Notes: generated by a model not told the origin, from the letters alone. A DNA stretch of 10,203 nt from Lachnospiraceae bacterium UBA7143 (GCA_002491905.1 DKWV01000022.1:1-10203), one strand, 5' to 3'. Shown: positions 1-6,908, numbered from the stretch's first letter. Made by a program: numbers and translations.

Positions 1-1
1 A

Positions 2-1258
2 ATTGTACCATTTGATGAAGCGGCTGATATATATATCGTGAACACCTGTACGGTTACAAATATTGCGGACAGGAAGAGCAGGCAGATGCTCCACCGTGCA
101 AAGAAGACGAATCCGAACGCTGTGGTGGTGGCGGTGGGCTGCTATGTGCAGACCGGGCGGGAGACGCTGGAACAGGACGGAACGGTGGATCTGGCCATTG
201 GAAACAATCGGAAAAAGGATCTGGTAGAGATTCTGGAGGCTTATCTGGAAAGCCGGGGCATGGCAGAGTCTGTAAGGTCTGCGCCCGTGATCGACACAAT
301 TGACATCGCCCATGCGCCCTATGAGGAGATAACTCTCAGACAGGCGGCAGGGCACACACGCGCCTACCTCAAGATTCAGGACGGGTGTAACCAGTTCTGT
401 TCTTACTGCGTTATCCCCTATGCGAGAGGGCGGGTCAGAAGCCGTCGGGAGGAGGACATCCTCCGGGAGGCGCGCGGCATGGCGCAGGCTGGGTATCGGG
501 AAATCGTGCTGACGGGCATTCATATCAGCTCCTACGGCATCGACCGGGGCGGCAGCGAGCTTGCCTGTCTGCTGGGAGAGCTTTCCCGGATTGAGGGAAT
601 AGAGAGGATACGCCTCGGTTCCCTGGAGCCGGGCATTGTGACGGAGGAGTTTGCAGCAAAGATCAGCGCCATGCCGAAGGTCTGCCCCCACTTTCATCTT
701 TCCCTGCAGAGCGGCAGTGACACGGTGCTTCGCAGGATGAACAGGCGCTATGATACGGCGGGCTATTACGGTGCGGTGGAGAGATTGAGGAGATATTATG
801 TAAACCCGGCAATCACTACTGACGTGATTGTGGGTTTCCCCGGGGAGACGGAGGAGGAGTTTGCACAGACAGAAGATTTCTTAAGGCGGGTGGGCTTCTA
901 CGAGATGCATATTTTCAAGTATTCCAGACGGCAGGGCACCCGGGCGGCAGCTATGGAAGGCCAGCTTACGGAGGCCGAGAAAGCGGTGAGGAGTGAGCGC
1001 CTGATCGCGCTGGAACGGCAGATGTCCCGCGCGTACCGGGAAGCTTTTTTGGGGAAAACGGAGGAAATTCTATTCGAAGAGCTTGTGGAGAAGGAGGGAA
1101 AAGCCTATTGGGTCGGTCATTCGCCCCGCTATCTGAAAACGGCCAGGGAGGCGGAGCCGGGGGAGAATCTGCAAAACCGCATTGTCTCCTGCAGACTGGT
1201 TTCCCTTTTGGAGGAGGAGATCCTGCTTGGGGCCCAGTCAGGGCCCGGACAGGCTTGA
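2..1258 (+). CDS. mtaB: MtaB, tRNA (N6-L-threonylcarbamoyladenosine-37-C2) methylthiotransferase, 5'-truncated by window edge
   Basis: This radical-SAM methylthiotransferase converts t6A37 to ms2t6A37 in ANN-decoding tRNAs. The open frame runs in from the left edge; 418 residues are visible and roughly 30 N-terminal residues lie outside. The GTG at 38 is an internal Val codon, because the residues before it (ADIYIVNTCTVTN) belong to the UPF0004 domain. Visible residue numbers: Cys16 (NTCT) and Cys47 (VGCYVQ) are two of the three cysteines of the auxiliary 4Fe-4S cluster. Cys129, Cys133 and Cys136 (DGCNQFCSYC) are the radical-SAM CxxxCxxC motif. The last ~65 residues look like the RNA-binding TRAM domain. 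The IADRKS and RGRVRSR segments point to MtaB rather than MiaB or RimO. A 223-bp gap with promoter-like elements separates it from ireB, so it is probably a separate transcription unit. Confidence 0.93.
   Translation: MVPFDEAADIYIVNTCTVTNIADRKSRQMLHRAKKTNPNAVVVAVGCYVQTGRETLEQDGTVDLAIGNNRKKDLVEILEAYLESRGMAESVRSAPVIDTIDIAHAPYEEITLRQAAGHTRAYLKIQDGCNQFCSYCVIPYARGRVRSRREEDILREARGMAQAGYREIVLTGIHISSYGIDRGGSELACLLGELSRIEGIERIRLGSLEPGIVTEEFAAKISAMPKVCPHFHLSLQSGSDTVLRRMNRRYDTAGYYGAVERLRRYYVNPAITTDVIVGFPGETEEEFAQTEDFLRRVGFYEMHIFKYSRRQGTRAAAMEGQLTEAEKAVRSERLIALERQMSRAYREAFLGKTEEILFEELVEKEGKAYWVGHSPRYLKTAREAEPGENLQNRIVSCRLVSLLEEEILLGAQSGPGQA
1230..1246 (+). repeat. GGGCCC-AGTCA-GGGCCC inverted repeat at the 3' end of mtaB
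   Basis: A perfect 6-bp G/C stem (1230-1235 with 1241-1246) with a 5-nt loop lies in the last codons of mtaB. A second, imperfect hairpin (ACAGGCT near 1249 with AGCC/CTGT near 1262-1273) leads to a T5 run at 1277-1281. Together they may slow or end transcription of mtaB. The T-run is weak and overlaps the spacer of a candidate promoter, so a terminator call is uncertain. Confidence 0.3.
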
Positions 1259-1266
1259 AATAGCCG

Positions 1267-1295
1267 TTGCTGTGACTTTTTACTTATGGTAAAAT
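1267..1295 (+). promoter_or_regulatory. Candidate sigma-A promoter P1 upstream of ireB (extended -10)
   Basis: TTGCTG (1267-1272), a 17-bp spacer and TAAAAT (1290-1295), with TGG directly before the -10 giving an extended -10. An imperfect dyad (ATGGTA 1286-1291, TACCGT 1297-1302) straddles the -10 and could be a small operator. It lies just after mtaB and would give a leader of about 180 nt for the ireB operon. Confidence 0.5.
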
Positions 1296-1360
1296 ATACC
1301 GTGGGAGTATGAAGGAACATTTTGGAAGATTTGCAGGTATGATGCGGTACAGCAGAGCGG

Positions 1361-1389
1361 TTGATTTTTTTGGTAAATGGTGGTAATAT
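1361..1389 (+). promoter_or_regulatory. Candidate sigma-A promoter P2 upstream of ireB (extended -10)
   Basis: TTGATT (1361-1366), a 17-bp spacer and TAATAT (1384-1389), again with TGG before the -10. It repeats the design of P1 94 bp upstream. The expected transcript start near 1396 gives a leader of about 85 nt containing one small hairpin (TATGC-ACG-GCATA, 1417-1429). The rest of 1259-1481 shows no gene. Confidence 0.55.
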
Positions 1390-1481
1390 GCAATAAACTT
1401 AGGGTAAATCTGTTCATATGCACGGCATAAGAAAATGCGGGAAGGCAATAATATAGAAACAATAGATAAGGGCGTGAGAAT

Positions 1482-1763
1482 ATGCGGAATCAGGATTTGG
1501 AGAATACACAGTTTTTTACCGTGGAAACGGAGCCGGAGACAGGCGTGAAGCTTGTGCTGTCCACGGTGTATGAGGCGTTGACAGAGAAGGGTTACAACCC
1601 GGTCAATCAGATTGTAGGATATATTATGTCCGGCGATCCCACTTACATTACCAGCCATAAGAACGCGCGAAGCCTGATTATGAAGGTGGAGAGGGATGAG
1701 CTTGTGGAGGAAATGCTGGTCGAATATATCAAAAATTCTATTGAGGAACCAAAGAAAGGATGA
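1482..1763 (+). CDS. ireB: IreB family regulatory phosphoprotein (DUF965, YrzL-like)
   Basis: A small cytosolic protein of 93 residues, the usual family length. The conserved core is clear: VYEALTEKGYNPVNQIVGYI, then MSGDPTYITSHKNARSLI and a C-terminal ERDELVEEML helix. In Enterococcus faecalis, IreB is a substrate of the PASTA kinase IreK and acts as a negative regulator of cephalosporin resistance; there it is phosphorylated on N-terminal threonines. This protein has several N-terminal threonines (T9, T14, T16, T20) that could serve, but which one is inferred only. The start is supported by AAGGG about 9 nt upstream of the ATG. It is the first gene of the apparent operon and lies 31 bp before ruvX, as yrzL precedes yrrK in B. 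subtilis. No kinase gene is in the window. Confidence 0.93.
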   Translation: MRNQDLENTQFFTVETEPETGVKLVLSTVYEALTEKGYNPVNQIVGYIMSGDPTYITSHKNARSLIMKVERDELVEEMLVEYIKNSIEEPKKG

Positions 1764-1794
1764 CCAGTCGAGTCAATATCGGTGAGAAGGACAG

Positions 1795-2217
1795 ATGAGA
1801 ATTATGGGGCTGGATCTCGGTTCCAAAACGGTGGGGGTGGCCATCAGCGATCCTCTGCTTATTACGGCACAGGGGATCGAAATCATCAGGCGGAAGGAAG
1901 AGAACAAGCTAAGACAAACGCTCGCTCGCATTGAGGCGCTGATTGAAGAGTACGGGGTGGACAGGATTGTGCTGGGTCTGCCGAAGAATATGAACGACAC
2001 GCTGGGGGAGCGGGCGCAGCTTTCACTTGAATTTAAGGAAAAGCTGGAGCGGCGCACGGGACTGCCTGTCGTGATGTGGGATGAGAGGCTGACGACGGTG
2101 GCGGCGGACAGAGCGATGATGGAAGCCGGAATCCGCCGGGAAAACCGTAAGGACTATGTGGATAAAATCGCGGCATGTCTGATTTTGCAGGGTTACTTAG
2201 ACTCACAGAAAGGTTGA
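1795..2217 (+). CDS. ruvX: RuvX / YqgF, pre-16S rRNA processing nuclease family (YrrK)
   Basis: An RNase H-fold protein of 140 residues, a normal length. The family was first proposed as a Holliday junction resolvase and later linked to 16S rRNA 5'-end maturation. Visible motifs are MRIMGLDLGSKTVGVAISDP with catalytic Asp7, GLPKNMNDTLGERA (61-74), the strand with WDERLTT (95-101) and the final acidic residue in DYVDKIAAC (Asp123). The start at 1795 is chosen because the MRIMGLD N-terminus fits the family; the AGAAGG Shine-Dalgarno lies only about 4 nt upstream. An alternative ATG at 1804 would remove three residues. The Shine-Dalgarno of the next gene lies within the last codons of this one, suggesting coupled translation. 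Confidence 0.93.
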   Translation: MRIMGLDLGSKTVGVAISDPLLITAQGIEIIRRKEENKLRQTLARIEALIEEYGVDRIVLGLPKNMNDTLGERAQLSLEFKEKLERRTGLPVVMWDERLTTVAADRAMMEAGIRRENRKDYVDKIAACLILQGYLDSQKG

Positions 2218-2221
2218 ATGG

Positions 2222-2479
2222 ATGGAAAAAATTACATTTACGCCGCAGGAGGGCGGCGCTGTCGAGTTTTATATTTTGGAGCAGACGATGATCGGCGGTG
2301 TGAATTACCTTCTGGTGACCGATTCTGAGGAGGGCGACGGCGAGGCGCTTATTTTATGCGATGTTTCCGAGCCGGAGGAGCCTGAGGCGGTATATGAGAT
2401 CGTGGAGGACGATGGAACATTAAACGCAGTGGCGGCTGTGTTTGAAAAGATAATGGATGACGTTAATATTATTCAGTAG
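2222..2479 (+). CDS. DUF1292 family protein (YrzB-like)
   Basis: An acidic 85-residue cytosolic protein of unknown function. It has the DUF1292 pattern: a short beta-rich start (ITFTPQEGGAVEFYILEQT), then VNYLLVTDSEEGDGEALILC, then an E/P-rich strand and a terminal helix AVFEKIMDDVN. It begins 4 bp after the ruvX stop; AAAGG at 2209-2213 gives a spacing of 8 nt. An ATG at 2218 is in another frame and does not give this protein. The IreB-RuvX-DUF1292 trio is conserved across many Firmicutes, which is the main clue to a shared role. No catalytic motif is visible. Confidence 0.85.
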   Translation: MEKITFTPQEGGAVEFYILEQTMIGGVNYLLVTDSEEGDGEALILCDVSEPEEPEAVYEIVEDDGTLNAVAAVFEKIMDDVNIIQ

Positions 2480-2484
2480 AAAAT

Positions 2485-2501
2485 GGAGGTAAATTTTTTT
2501 G
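2485..2501 (+). promoter_or_regulatory. Consensus ribosome binding site that fixes a TTG start for rnjA
   Basis: GGAGGT (2485-2490) lies 8 nt before TTG (2499-2501). The next in-frame ATG is at codon 51, inside the conserved metallo-beta-lactamase fold, and the ATG at 2509 is in another frame with an early stop. TTG is therefore the likely start. It sits between a T7 run and an A8 run, a homopolymer-rich initiation region that may leave the mRNA open and AU-rich. Confidence 0.8.
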
Positions 2502-4175
2502 AAAAAAAATGAACATGGAAAGTCAGCGAGTAAGCTGAAGGCTATCCCATTAGGCGGGCTTGAGCAGATTGGGCTTAATATTACTGCCTTTGAATATGAG
2601 GATAGCATTGTTGTGGTGGACTGCGGCCTGTCATTCCCGGAGGACGAAATGCTGGGCATTGACCTGGTGATACCGGATATCACTTATTTGAAGGAAAATG
2701 CGGACAAGGTGAAGGGGTTTGTGATCACCCACGGACACGAAGATCACATTGGGGCGCTGCCCTATATACTGAAGGAACTGAATGTACCGATTTATGCGAC
2801 GAAGCTGACTATGGGCATCATAGAGAACAAGCTGGAGGAGCACGGCCTGATGAAAACTACCAAGAGGAAAGTGGTAAAGTTTGGGCAGTCCATTAACCTG
2901 GGACAGTTCCGAATCGAGTTTATCAGGACGAATCACAGCATTGTGGACGCGGCGGCACTGGCGATTTATTCCCCGGCGGGCGTGGTGGTGCACACGGGGG
3001 ACTTCAAAGTGGATTACACGCCGGTGTTCGGTGACGCCATTGACCTGCAGAGATTTGCGGAGATCGGGAGAAAGGGTGTGCTCGCGCTTATGTGCGATTC
3101 CACCAATGCGGAGAGACTCGGCTTTACGCCCTCTGAGAAGACGGTCGGAAAGACCTTTGATTCGCTCTTTCTCGAGCACAAGGATACCCGTATCCTCATT
3201 GCTACCTTTGCTTCCAACGTGGACAGGGTCCGCCAGATTATCAATACGGCGGAAAAATTTGAGCGCAAGGTCGTGATAGAGGGGCGGAGTATGGTCAACA
3301 TTATTGACACCGCCTCCAAGCTGGGGTATCTGCAGTTTGGAGACAAGACGCTGATTGACGTGGAACAGCTTAAAAATTATCCGCCCGAGAAGACAGTTAT
3401 TATTACCACGGGAAGTCAGGGCGAGAGTATGGCGGCCTTAAGCCGTATGGCAAGCAATAACCATAAAAAAATATCCATTATGCCGGGGGATACGGTTATC
3501 TTTTCCTCCCATCCGATACCGGGCAACGAGAAGGCGGTCACCAATGTCATCAATGAGCTGCAGATGAAGGGAGCGGATGTGATTTTTCAGGATGTGCACG
3601 TGTCCGGGCACGCCTGCCAGGAGGAGATCAAGCTGATTTATTCGCTTGTAAAGCCCAGATATGCGATTCCCGTCCACGGGGAATATAAGCATCGGAAAGC
3701 GCAGGCGAAGATTGCGGCGGAACTTGGTATTCCCAAGGAAAATATTTTCATGCTGCAGTCCGGCGATGTGCTGGAGATGGATGACAATAGGGCTGTTGTC
3801 AACGGGAAGGTGCCTGTGGGGGCGATTCTGGTGGACGGCCTTGGCGTAGGCGACGTGGGCAATGTGGTGCTCCGGGACAGACAGCATCTGGCGGAGGACG
3901 GCATTATGATTGTGGTAATGGCGCTCGAATCCCACAGCGACCAGCTTGTTTCCGGGCCGGATATCGTGTCGAGGGGCTTTGTCTATGTGAGGGAGTCCGA
4001 CGAGCTTCTGGATGAGGCGAGACTTCTGGTGGATGAGGCCGTACATGACTGCCTTGACAGGGGCAAGACAGACTGGGGCAAGCTTAAGAGCACCGTCAAG
4101 GATGTGCTCAGCGATTTTGTCTGGAAGAAGACAAAGAGAAGACCAATGATATTACCGATTATTATGGAGGTCTGA
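2499..4175 (+). CDS. rnjA: Ribonuclease J (metallo-beta-lactamase / beta-CASP exo- and endoribonuclease)
   Basis: A 558-residue RNase J, full length for the family, acting in mRNA turnover and rRNA 5' maturation with 5'-3' exonuclease and endonuclease activity. The metallo-beta-lactamase core has HGHEDH at 78-83, His146 (TNHSI), the HTGDFK motif with Asp168, and CDSTNAERLG near 199-208. The beta-CASP domain follows (TFASN 236-240, GRSM 262-265, TTGSQGE 303-309), then HVSGHA (367-372) and PVHGE with His393. A C-terminal oligomerisation domain ends the protein. Only one paralogue is seen here, so J1 and J2 cannot be told apart. In B. subtilis this gene is not in the yrzL-yrrK cluster, so its placement between the DUF1292 gene and the mltG-like gene is lineage-specific. 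Translation likely starts at TTG. Confidence 0.96.
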   Translation: MKKNEHGKSASKLKAIPLGGLEQIGLNITAFEYEDSIVVVDCGLSFPEDEMLGIDLVIPDITYLKENADKVKGFVITHGHEDHIGALPYILKELNVPIYATKLTMGIIENKLEEHGLMKTTKRKVVKFGQSINLGQFRIEFIRTNHSIVDAAALAIYSPAGVVVHTGDFKVDYTPVFGDAIDLQRFAEIGRKGVLALMCDSTNAERLGFTPSEKTVGKTFDSLFLEHKDTRILIATFASNVDRVRQIINTAEKFERKVVIEGRSMVNIIDTASKLGYLQFGDKTLIDVEQLKNYPPEKTVIITTGSQGESMAALSRMASNNHKKISIMPGDTVIFSSHPIPGNEKAVTNVINELQMKGADVIFQDVHVSGHACQEEIKLIYSLVKPRYAIPVHGEYKHRKAQAKIAAELGIPKENIFMLQSGDVLEMDDNRAVVNGKVPVGAILVDGLGVGDVGNVVLRDRQHLAEDGIMIVVMALESHSDQLVSGPDIVSRGFVYVRESDELLDEARLLVDEAVHDCLDRGKTDWGKLKSTVKDVLSDFVWKKTKRRPMILPIIMEV

Positions 4176-4199
4176 CAACCTGACCGTACATCAGGTTGT
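4175..4199 (+). repeat. 9-bp perfect hairpin between rnjA and the ylbF-family gene
   Basis: ACAACCTGA (4175-4183) and TCAGGTTGT (4191-4199) form a perfect 9-bp stem with a 7-nt loop, beginning at the last base of the rnjA stop codon. No T-run follows, so it is not a classic terminator. It may protect or separate the upstream mRNA segment, or be a site for RNase processing. This is inference. Confidence 0.55.
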
Positions 4200-4229
4200 G
4201 AATCGGATTTCATAAAAGGAGAACATGCT

Positions 4230-4565
4230 ATGTCAGACAAAGAGATCATAGAGGCAGCCAGAGTTTTTGCAGATAAGATTATGACCTCGGATACCTACAG
4301 GGAGTATTTGTACCAGAGAGAAAAAATTAAGAAACAGCCGGAGCTTTATGAGAAGGTAAATGAGTTCCGGCAGCGTAATTTTGATCTGCAGAATGAGGCG
4401 GACAGCGATAATATACTGGAGCGCATGGAGGCCTTTGAACAGGAGTACGAAAAATTTCGGGAAGATCCCCTTGTGGATGATTTTCTGCGGGCGGAACTGG
4501 CTTTTTGCCGCATGATGCAGGAAGTCTATGTGCTGTTGGCGGATGAGATTGATTTTGAGGTATAA
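4230..4565 (+). CDS. YlbF/YmcA family protein (control of RNase Y or competence in Bacillus)
   Basis: A 111-residue, mostly helical, charged cytosolic protein fitting the Com_YlbF family. Features are the N-terminal helix with ARVFADKIMTSDTYREYLY, a middle segment KKQPELYEKVNEFRQRNFDLQ and a C-terminal helix FLRAELAFCRMMQEVY. In B. subtilis, YlbF, YmcA and YaaT form a complex that modulates RNase Y-dependent mRNA processing and affects competence, biofilm and sporulation. The gene directly after RNase J supports an RNA-turnover role here. Start: AGGAG about 8 nt before the ATG at 4230. The stop is 2 nt before the next start, so the two are likely coupled. Assignment to YlbF rather than YmcA is uncertain. 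Confidence 0.82.
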   Translation: MSDKEIIEAARVFADKIMTSDTYREYLYQREKIKKQPELYEKVNEFRQRNFDLQNEADSDNILERMEAFEQEYEKFREDPLVDDFLRAELAFCRMMQEVYVLLADEIDFEV

Positions 4566-4567
4566 AT

Positions 4568-4972
4568 ATGAGTGTAAAAGGAATTATCGGTTCCACGGTT
4601 GAAATGATTATCAAAGTGGTGGTTTTGGTTTTTGCGGCATCATATATTATGAGAGCATCCACAGCCGCCTATGATTACGGATACCGCATATTTACCGAAA
4701 AGCCGGTTTCCCTGGGGGAAGGCCGGACGATCAGTGTCAGCGTGGAGGAGCCAGTGTCCGCCAGGGAGGTGGGCGAGATGCTGGAGGAGCGGGGGCTGAT
4801 CCGCGATGCGAATCTCTTTGTGATTCAGGAGCTTTTGTCGGAGAATCACGGGAAGCTGCAGCCGGGCATTTATGATCTGAGCACTGCCATGACGGCGGAG
4901 GAGATGATGGATGTGATGGCGGCAAAGCCCTCGGAGGAAGGGGAAGAGGAAACAGAGGAGGAATCACAGTGA
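4568..4972 (+). CDS. Short MltG/YceG-like membrane protein lacking the lytic transglycosylase domain
   Basis: A 134-residue protein with one N-terminal membrane segment (about residues 9-31, EMIIKVVVLVFAASYIM) and an extracytoplasmic domain. The region about 52-115 (TISVSVEEPVSAREVGEMLE, then LIRDANLFV and LQPGIYDLSTAMTAEEMMDVM) resembles the LysM-like N-terminal subdomain of MltG. MltG proteins usually have about 330-380 residues and carry a YceG catalytic domain with an essential Glu. Here the protein ends in an acidic tail (KPSEEGEEETEEESQ) and no catalytic domain is present. The downstream sequence is the next gene, so this is no simple frameshift. Position matches B. subtilis yrrL (mltG). 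It may bind peptidoglycan or regulate another enzyme; this is inferred. Its stop overlaps the next start (GTGA). Confidence 0.75.
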   Translation: MSVKGIIGSTVEMIIKVVVLVFAASYIMRASTAAYDYGYRIFTEKPVSLGEGRTISVSVEEPVSAREVGEMLEERGLIRDANLFVIQELLSENHGKLQPGIYDLSTAMTAEEMMDVMAAKPSEEGEEETEEESQ

Positions 4973-5619
4973 TTTCGGATGAACGCATGGAAACATTCCT
5001 TGCTTCCCTGGATGCGGGCAACACCCCTTTGCTGGATCAGATAGAACGTGAGGCTTTGGAAACCAATGTGCCGATTATACGCACGCAGACACAGGGACTG
5101 ATTCGGTTCCTGCTGGCGGTGCGGAAACCCATGTCCATTTTGGAGGTGGGATGCGCCATTGGTTTTTCTGCGCTTCTGATGAGTGAGTACGCCCCGGAGG
5201 GGTGCCGGATTACTACGATAGAAAAGTATGGGAAACGGATTCCCGCGGCGAGGGAAAATTTCGCGCGGGCCGGAAAGGAAGATGCCATTTCGCTTCTGGA
5301 AGGAGATGCGGCTGACATCCTGAAAGAGCTTACCGGGCCGTATGACTTTATTTTTATGGATGCGGCCAAGGGACAGTACATTCATTTTCTGCCGGATGTT
5401 CTGCGGCTTCTTGCGCCGGGTGGACTTCTGGTATCTGACAATGTGCTGCAGGACGGCGACATCCTGGAATCCCGTTTTGCCGTGGAGCGGAGAAACCGCA
5501 CGATCCACAGCAGGATGCGGGAGTATCTTTACGAACTGACGCATCATGAGGCGCTTCGGACGGTTGTGCTTCCCATCGGCGACGGGGTGACGGTCAGTGT
5601 CAAAGTGGAGGAACGATGA
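4969..5619 (+). CDS. trmR: TrmR-like tRNA 5-hydroxyuridine methyltransferase (YrrM, class I SAM O-methyltransferase)
   Basis: A 216-residue COMT-like O-methyltransferase. In B. subtilis, YrrM (TrmR) methylates 5-hydroxyuridine at wobble position 34 to 5-methoxyuridine. Motif I is ILEVGCAIGFS (57-67), the ribose-binding acidic residue is in TTIEK (Glu85), and the metal/substrate segment is FIFMDAAKGQY with Asp131 and SDNVL with Asp157-Asn158, typical of the metal-dependent branch. Start GTG at 4969 overlaps the upstream stop by 4 nt, preceded by GAGGAGGA. The end overlaps the next start as ATGA. Direct coupling to a U32 protein, as in yrrM-yrrN-yrrO, is strong support for the tRNA role; by sequence alone it could be any small-molecule O-methyltransferase. 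Confidence 0.85.
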   Translation: MISDERMETFLASLDAGNTPLLDQIEREALETNVPIIRTQTQGLIRFLLAVRKPMSILEVGCAIGFSALLMSEYAPEGCRITTIEKYGKRIPAARENFARAGKEDAISLLEGDAADILKELTGPYDFIFMDAAKGQYIHFLPDVLRLLAPGGLLVSDNVLQDGDILESRFAVERRNRTIHSRMREYLYELTHHEALRTVVLPIGDGVTVSVKVEER

Positions 5620-6905
5620 AGAAAAGGAAACCGGAGCTGCTGGTGCCGGCGGCGAGCCTGGAAGTATTAAAAACGGCTGTTATTTTTGGGGCCGACGCGG
5701 TTTATATCGGAGGGGAGGCTTTCGGTCTGCGCGCCAAGGCGAAAAATTTTTCGGCGCGGGAGATGGCGGAGGGTATCGCCTTTGCCCATGAGAGGGGCGT
5801 GCGGGTGCATGTGACCGCCAATATTCTGGCGCATAACTACGATTTGGAAGGGGCGAAGGATTATTTCCGCGAGCTTAAAGATTTAAAGCCGGACGCGCTG
5901 ATCATAGCGGACCCGGGGATGTTTGCGCTGGCGCGGGAAATCTGCCCGGAGATCGACATCCACATTTCCACACAGGCCAATAACACAAACTATCTGACTT
6001 ACCGCTTCTGGTATGAACAGGGGGCGAAGCGGGTCGTGTCGGCGAGGGAGCTTTCCTTAAAAGAGATAAAGGAAATCAGGGAGCGGATTCCTGAAGACAT
6101 GGAGATTGAGAGCTTTGTGCACGGGGCGATGTGTATTTCCTATTCAGGACGCTGCCTTCTGAGCAATTACTTTACCGGGCGGGACGCGAACCGCGGGGCA
6201 TGTACCCATCCCTGCCGCTGGAAGTACGCGCTGGTGGAGGAGACGAGGCCGGGGGAGTACCTGCCCGTCTTTGAGAATGACAGGGGCACTTTTCTCTTTA
6301 ATTCCAAGGACCTGAATATGATAGAGCACATCCCGGAGCTGGTCGATGCCGGGATTGACAGCTTTAAAATCGAGGGAAGGATGAAGACGGCCCTTTATGT
6401 GGCGACGGTGGCGCGCACTTACAGGCGGGCGATCGACGATTATTTTGTGTCGGAGGAACAGTACCGCGCCAATATGGACTGGTACCGGACGGAGATCGCC
6501 AAGTGTACTTACCGGAAATTTACTACGGGTTTTTACTTTGGGAAGGCCGATGAGAATACGCAGATCTATGACGAGAGCACTTATGTGAGCGAGTATATTT
6601 ACCTGGGAACCGTGAGTGCGGTGACGGAGGCCGGGGCAGCGTCAGGCGCTGCGGCCGCGGAAAGTGGAAACGTGCCGAAACCGCTCTGCGCCCGCATCGA
6701 GCAGCGCAACAAGTTCAGCGTGGGGGACGAGATAGAGATTATGAAGCCGGGTGGGGAGAACATTCCCGCGCAGGTGCTTTCCATGTACGATGAGGAGGGG
6801 AATCCTGTGGAGTCCTGCCCGCACCCGAAACAGGTGATTGATGTGAGACTGTCGGAGACGCCCGCGGCGGGGGATATTTTGCGGGTGGAGAAAAAGGAAA
6901 CGTAA
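5616..6905 (+). CDS. trhP: TrhP-like U32 family protein (tRNA U34 hydroxylation; YrrO-like)
   Basis: A 429-residue protein of the former peptidase U32 family. E. coli TrhP (YegQ) and B. subtilis YrrN/YrrO are needed for prephenate-dependent 5-hydroxyuridine formation at tRNA position 34. The N-terminal TIM-like half starts with PELLVPAASLEVLKTAVIFG. The U32 signature is ESFVHGAMCISYSGRCLLSN (165-184). Four cysteines (173, 180, 196, 200) are suited to an Fe-S cluster. The C-terminal domain includes YLGTVS and RNKFSVGDEIEI, interrupted by an Ala/Gly-rich stretch at 337-350. Length fits YrrO (about 420), not the shorter YrrN, and no second U32 gene follows. ATG overlaps the trmR stop by 4 nt, with GGAG 5 nt upstream. 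It is the last gene of the operon. Protease activity is the older, less likely annotation. Confidence 0.88.
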   Translation: MKKRKPELLVPAASLEVLKTAVIFGADAVYIGGEAFGLRAKAKNFSAREMAEGIAFAHERGVRVHVTANILAHNYDLEGAKDYFRELKDLKPDALIIADPGMFALAREICPEIDIHISTQANNTNYLTYRFWYEQGAKRVVSARELSLKEIKEIRERIPEDMEIESFVHGAMCISYSGRCLLSNYFTGRDANRGACTHPCRWKYALVEETRPGEYLPVFENDRGTFLFNSKDLNMIEHIPELVDAGIDSFKIEGRMKTALYVATVARTYRRAIDDYFVSEEQYRANMDWYRTEIAKCTYRKFTTGFYFGKADENTQIYDESTYVSEYIYLGTVSAVTEAGAASGAAAAESGNVPKPLCARIEQRNKFSVGDEIEIMKPGGENIPAQVLSMYDEEGNPVESCPHPKQVIDVRLSETPAAGDILRVEKKET

Positions 6906-6908
6906 ATT
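6898..6908 (+). repeat. 11-bp direct repeat, left copy (AAACGTAAATT)
   Basis: AAACGTAAATT occurs here, across the trhP stop codon, and again perfectly at 8017-8027. The two copies bracket the promoter-RNA-AbiF cassette. It may be a footprint of insertion, or a chance match in AT-rich DNA. Confidence 0.4.

Noticed and set aside
38..40. GTG as the start of mtaB
   Set aside because: The frame is open to the left edge and the preceding codons encode conserved UPF0004 residues (ADIYI), so this is an internal Val.
1284..1658. Minus-strand open frame of 124 codons over the ireB leader
   Set aside because: It runs antisense into ireB, has no recognisable domain or ribosome binding site, and looks like a chance frame.
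3438..4046. Minus-strand open frame of 202 codons inside rnjA
   Set aside because: Shadow of a strongly conserved gene; no family resemblance. The same applies to 2631-3179 and 4870-5547.
4175..4199. Hairpin as a rho-independent terminator of rnjA
   Set aside because: No T-run follows and the next gene is 54 bp downstream in the same direction with no promoter.
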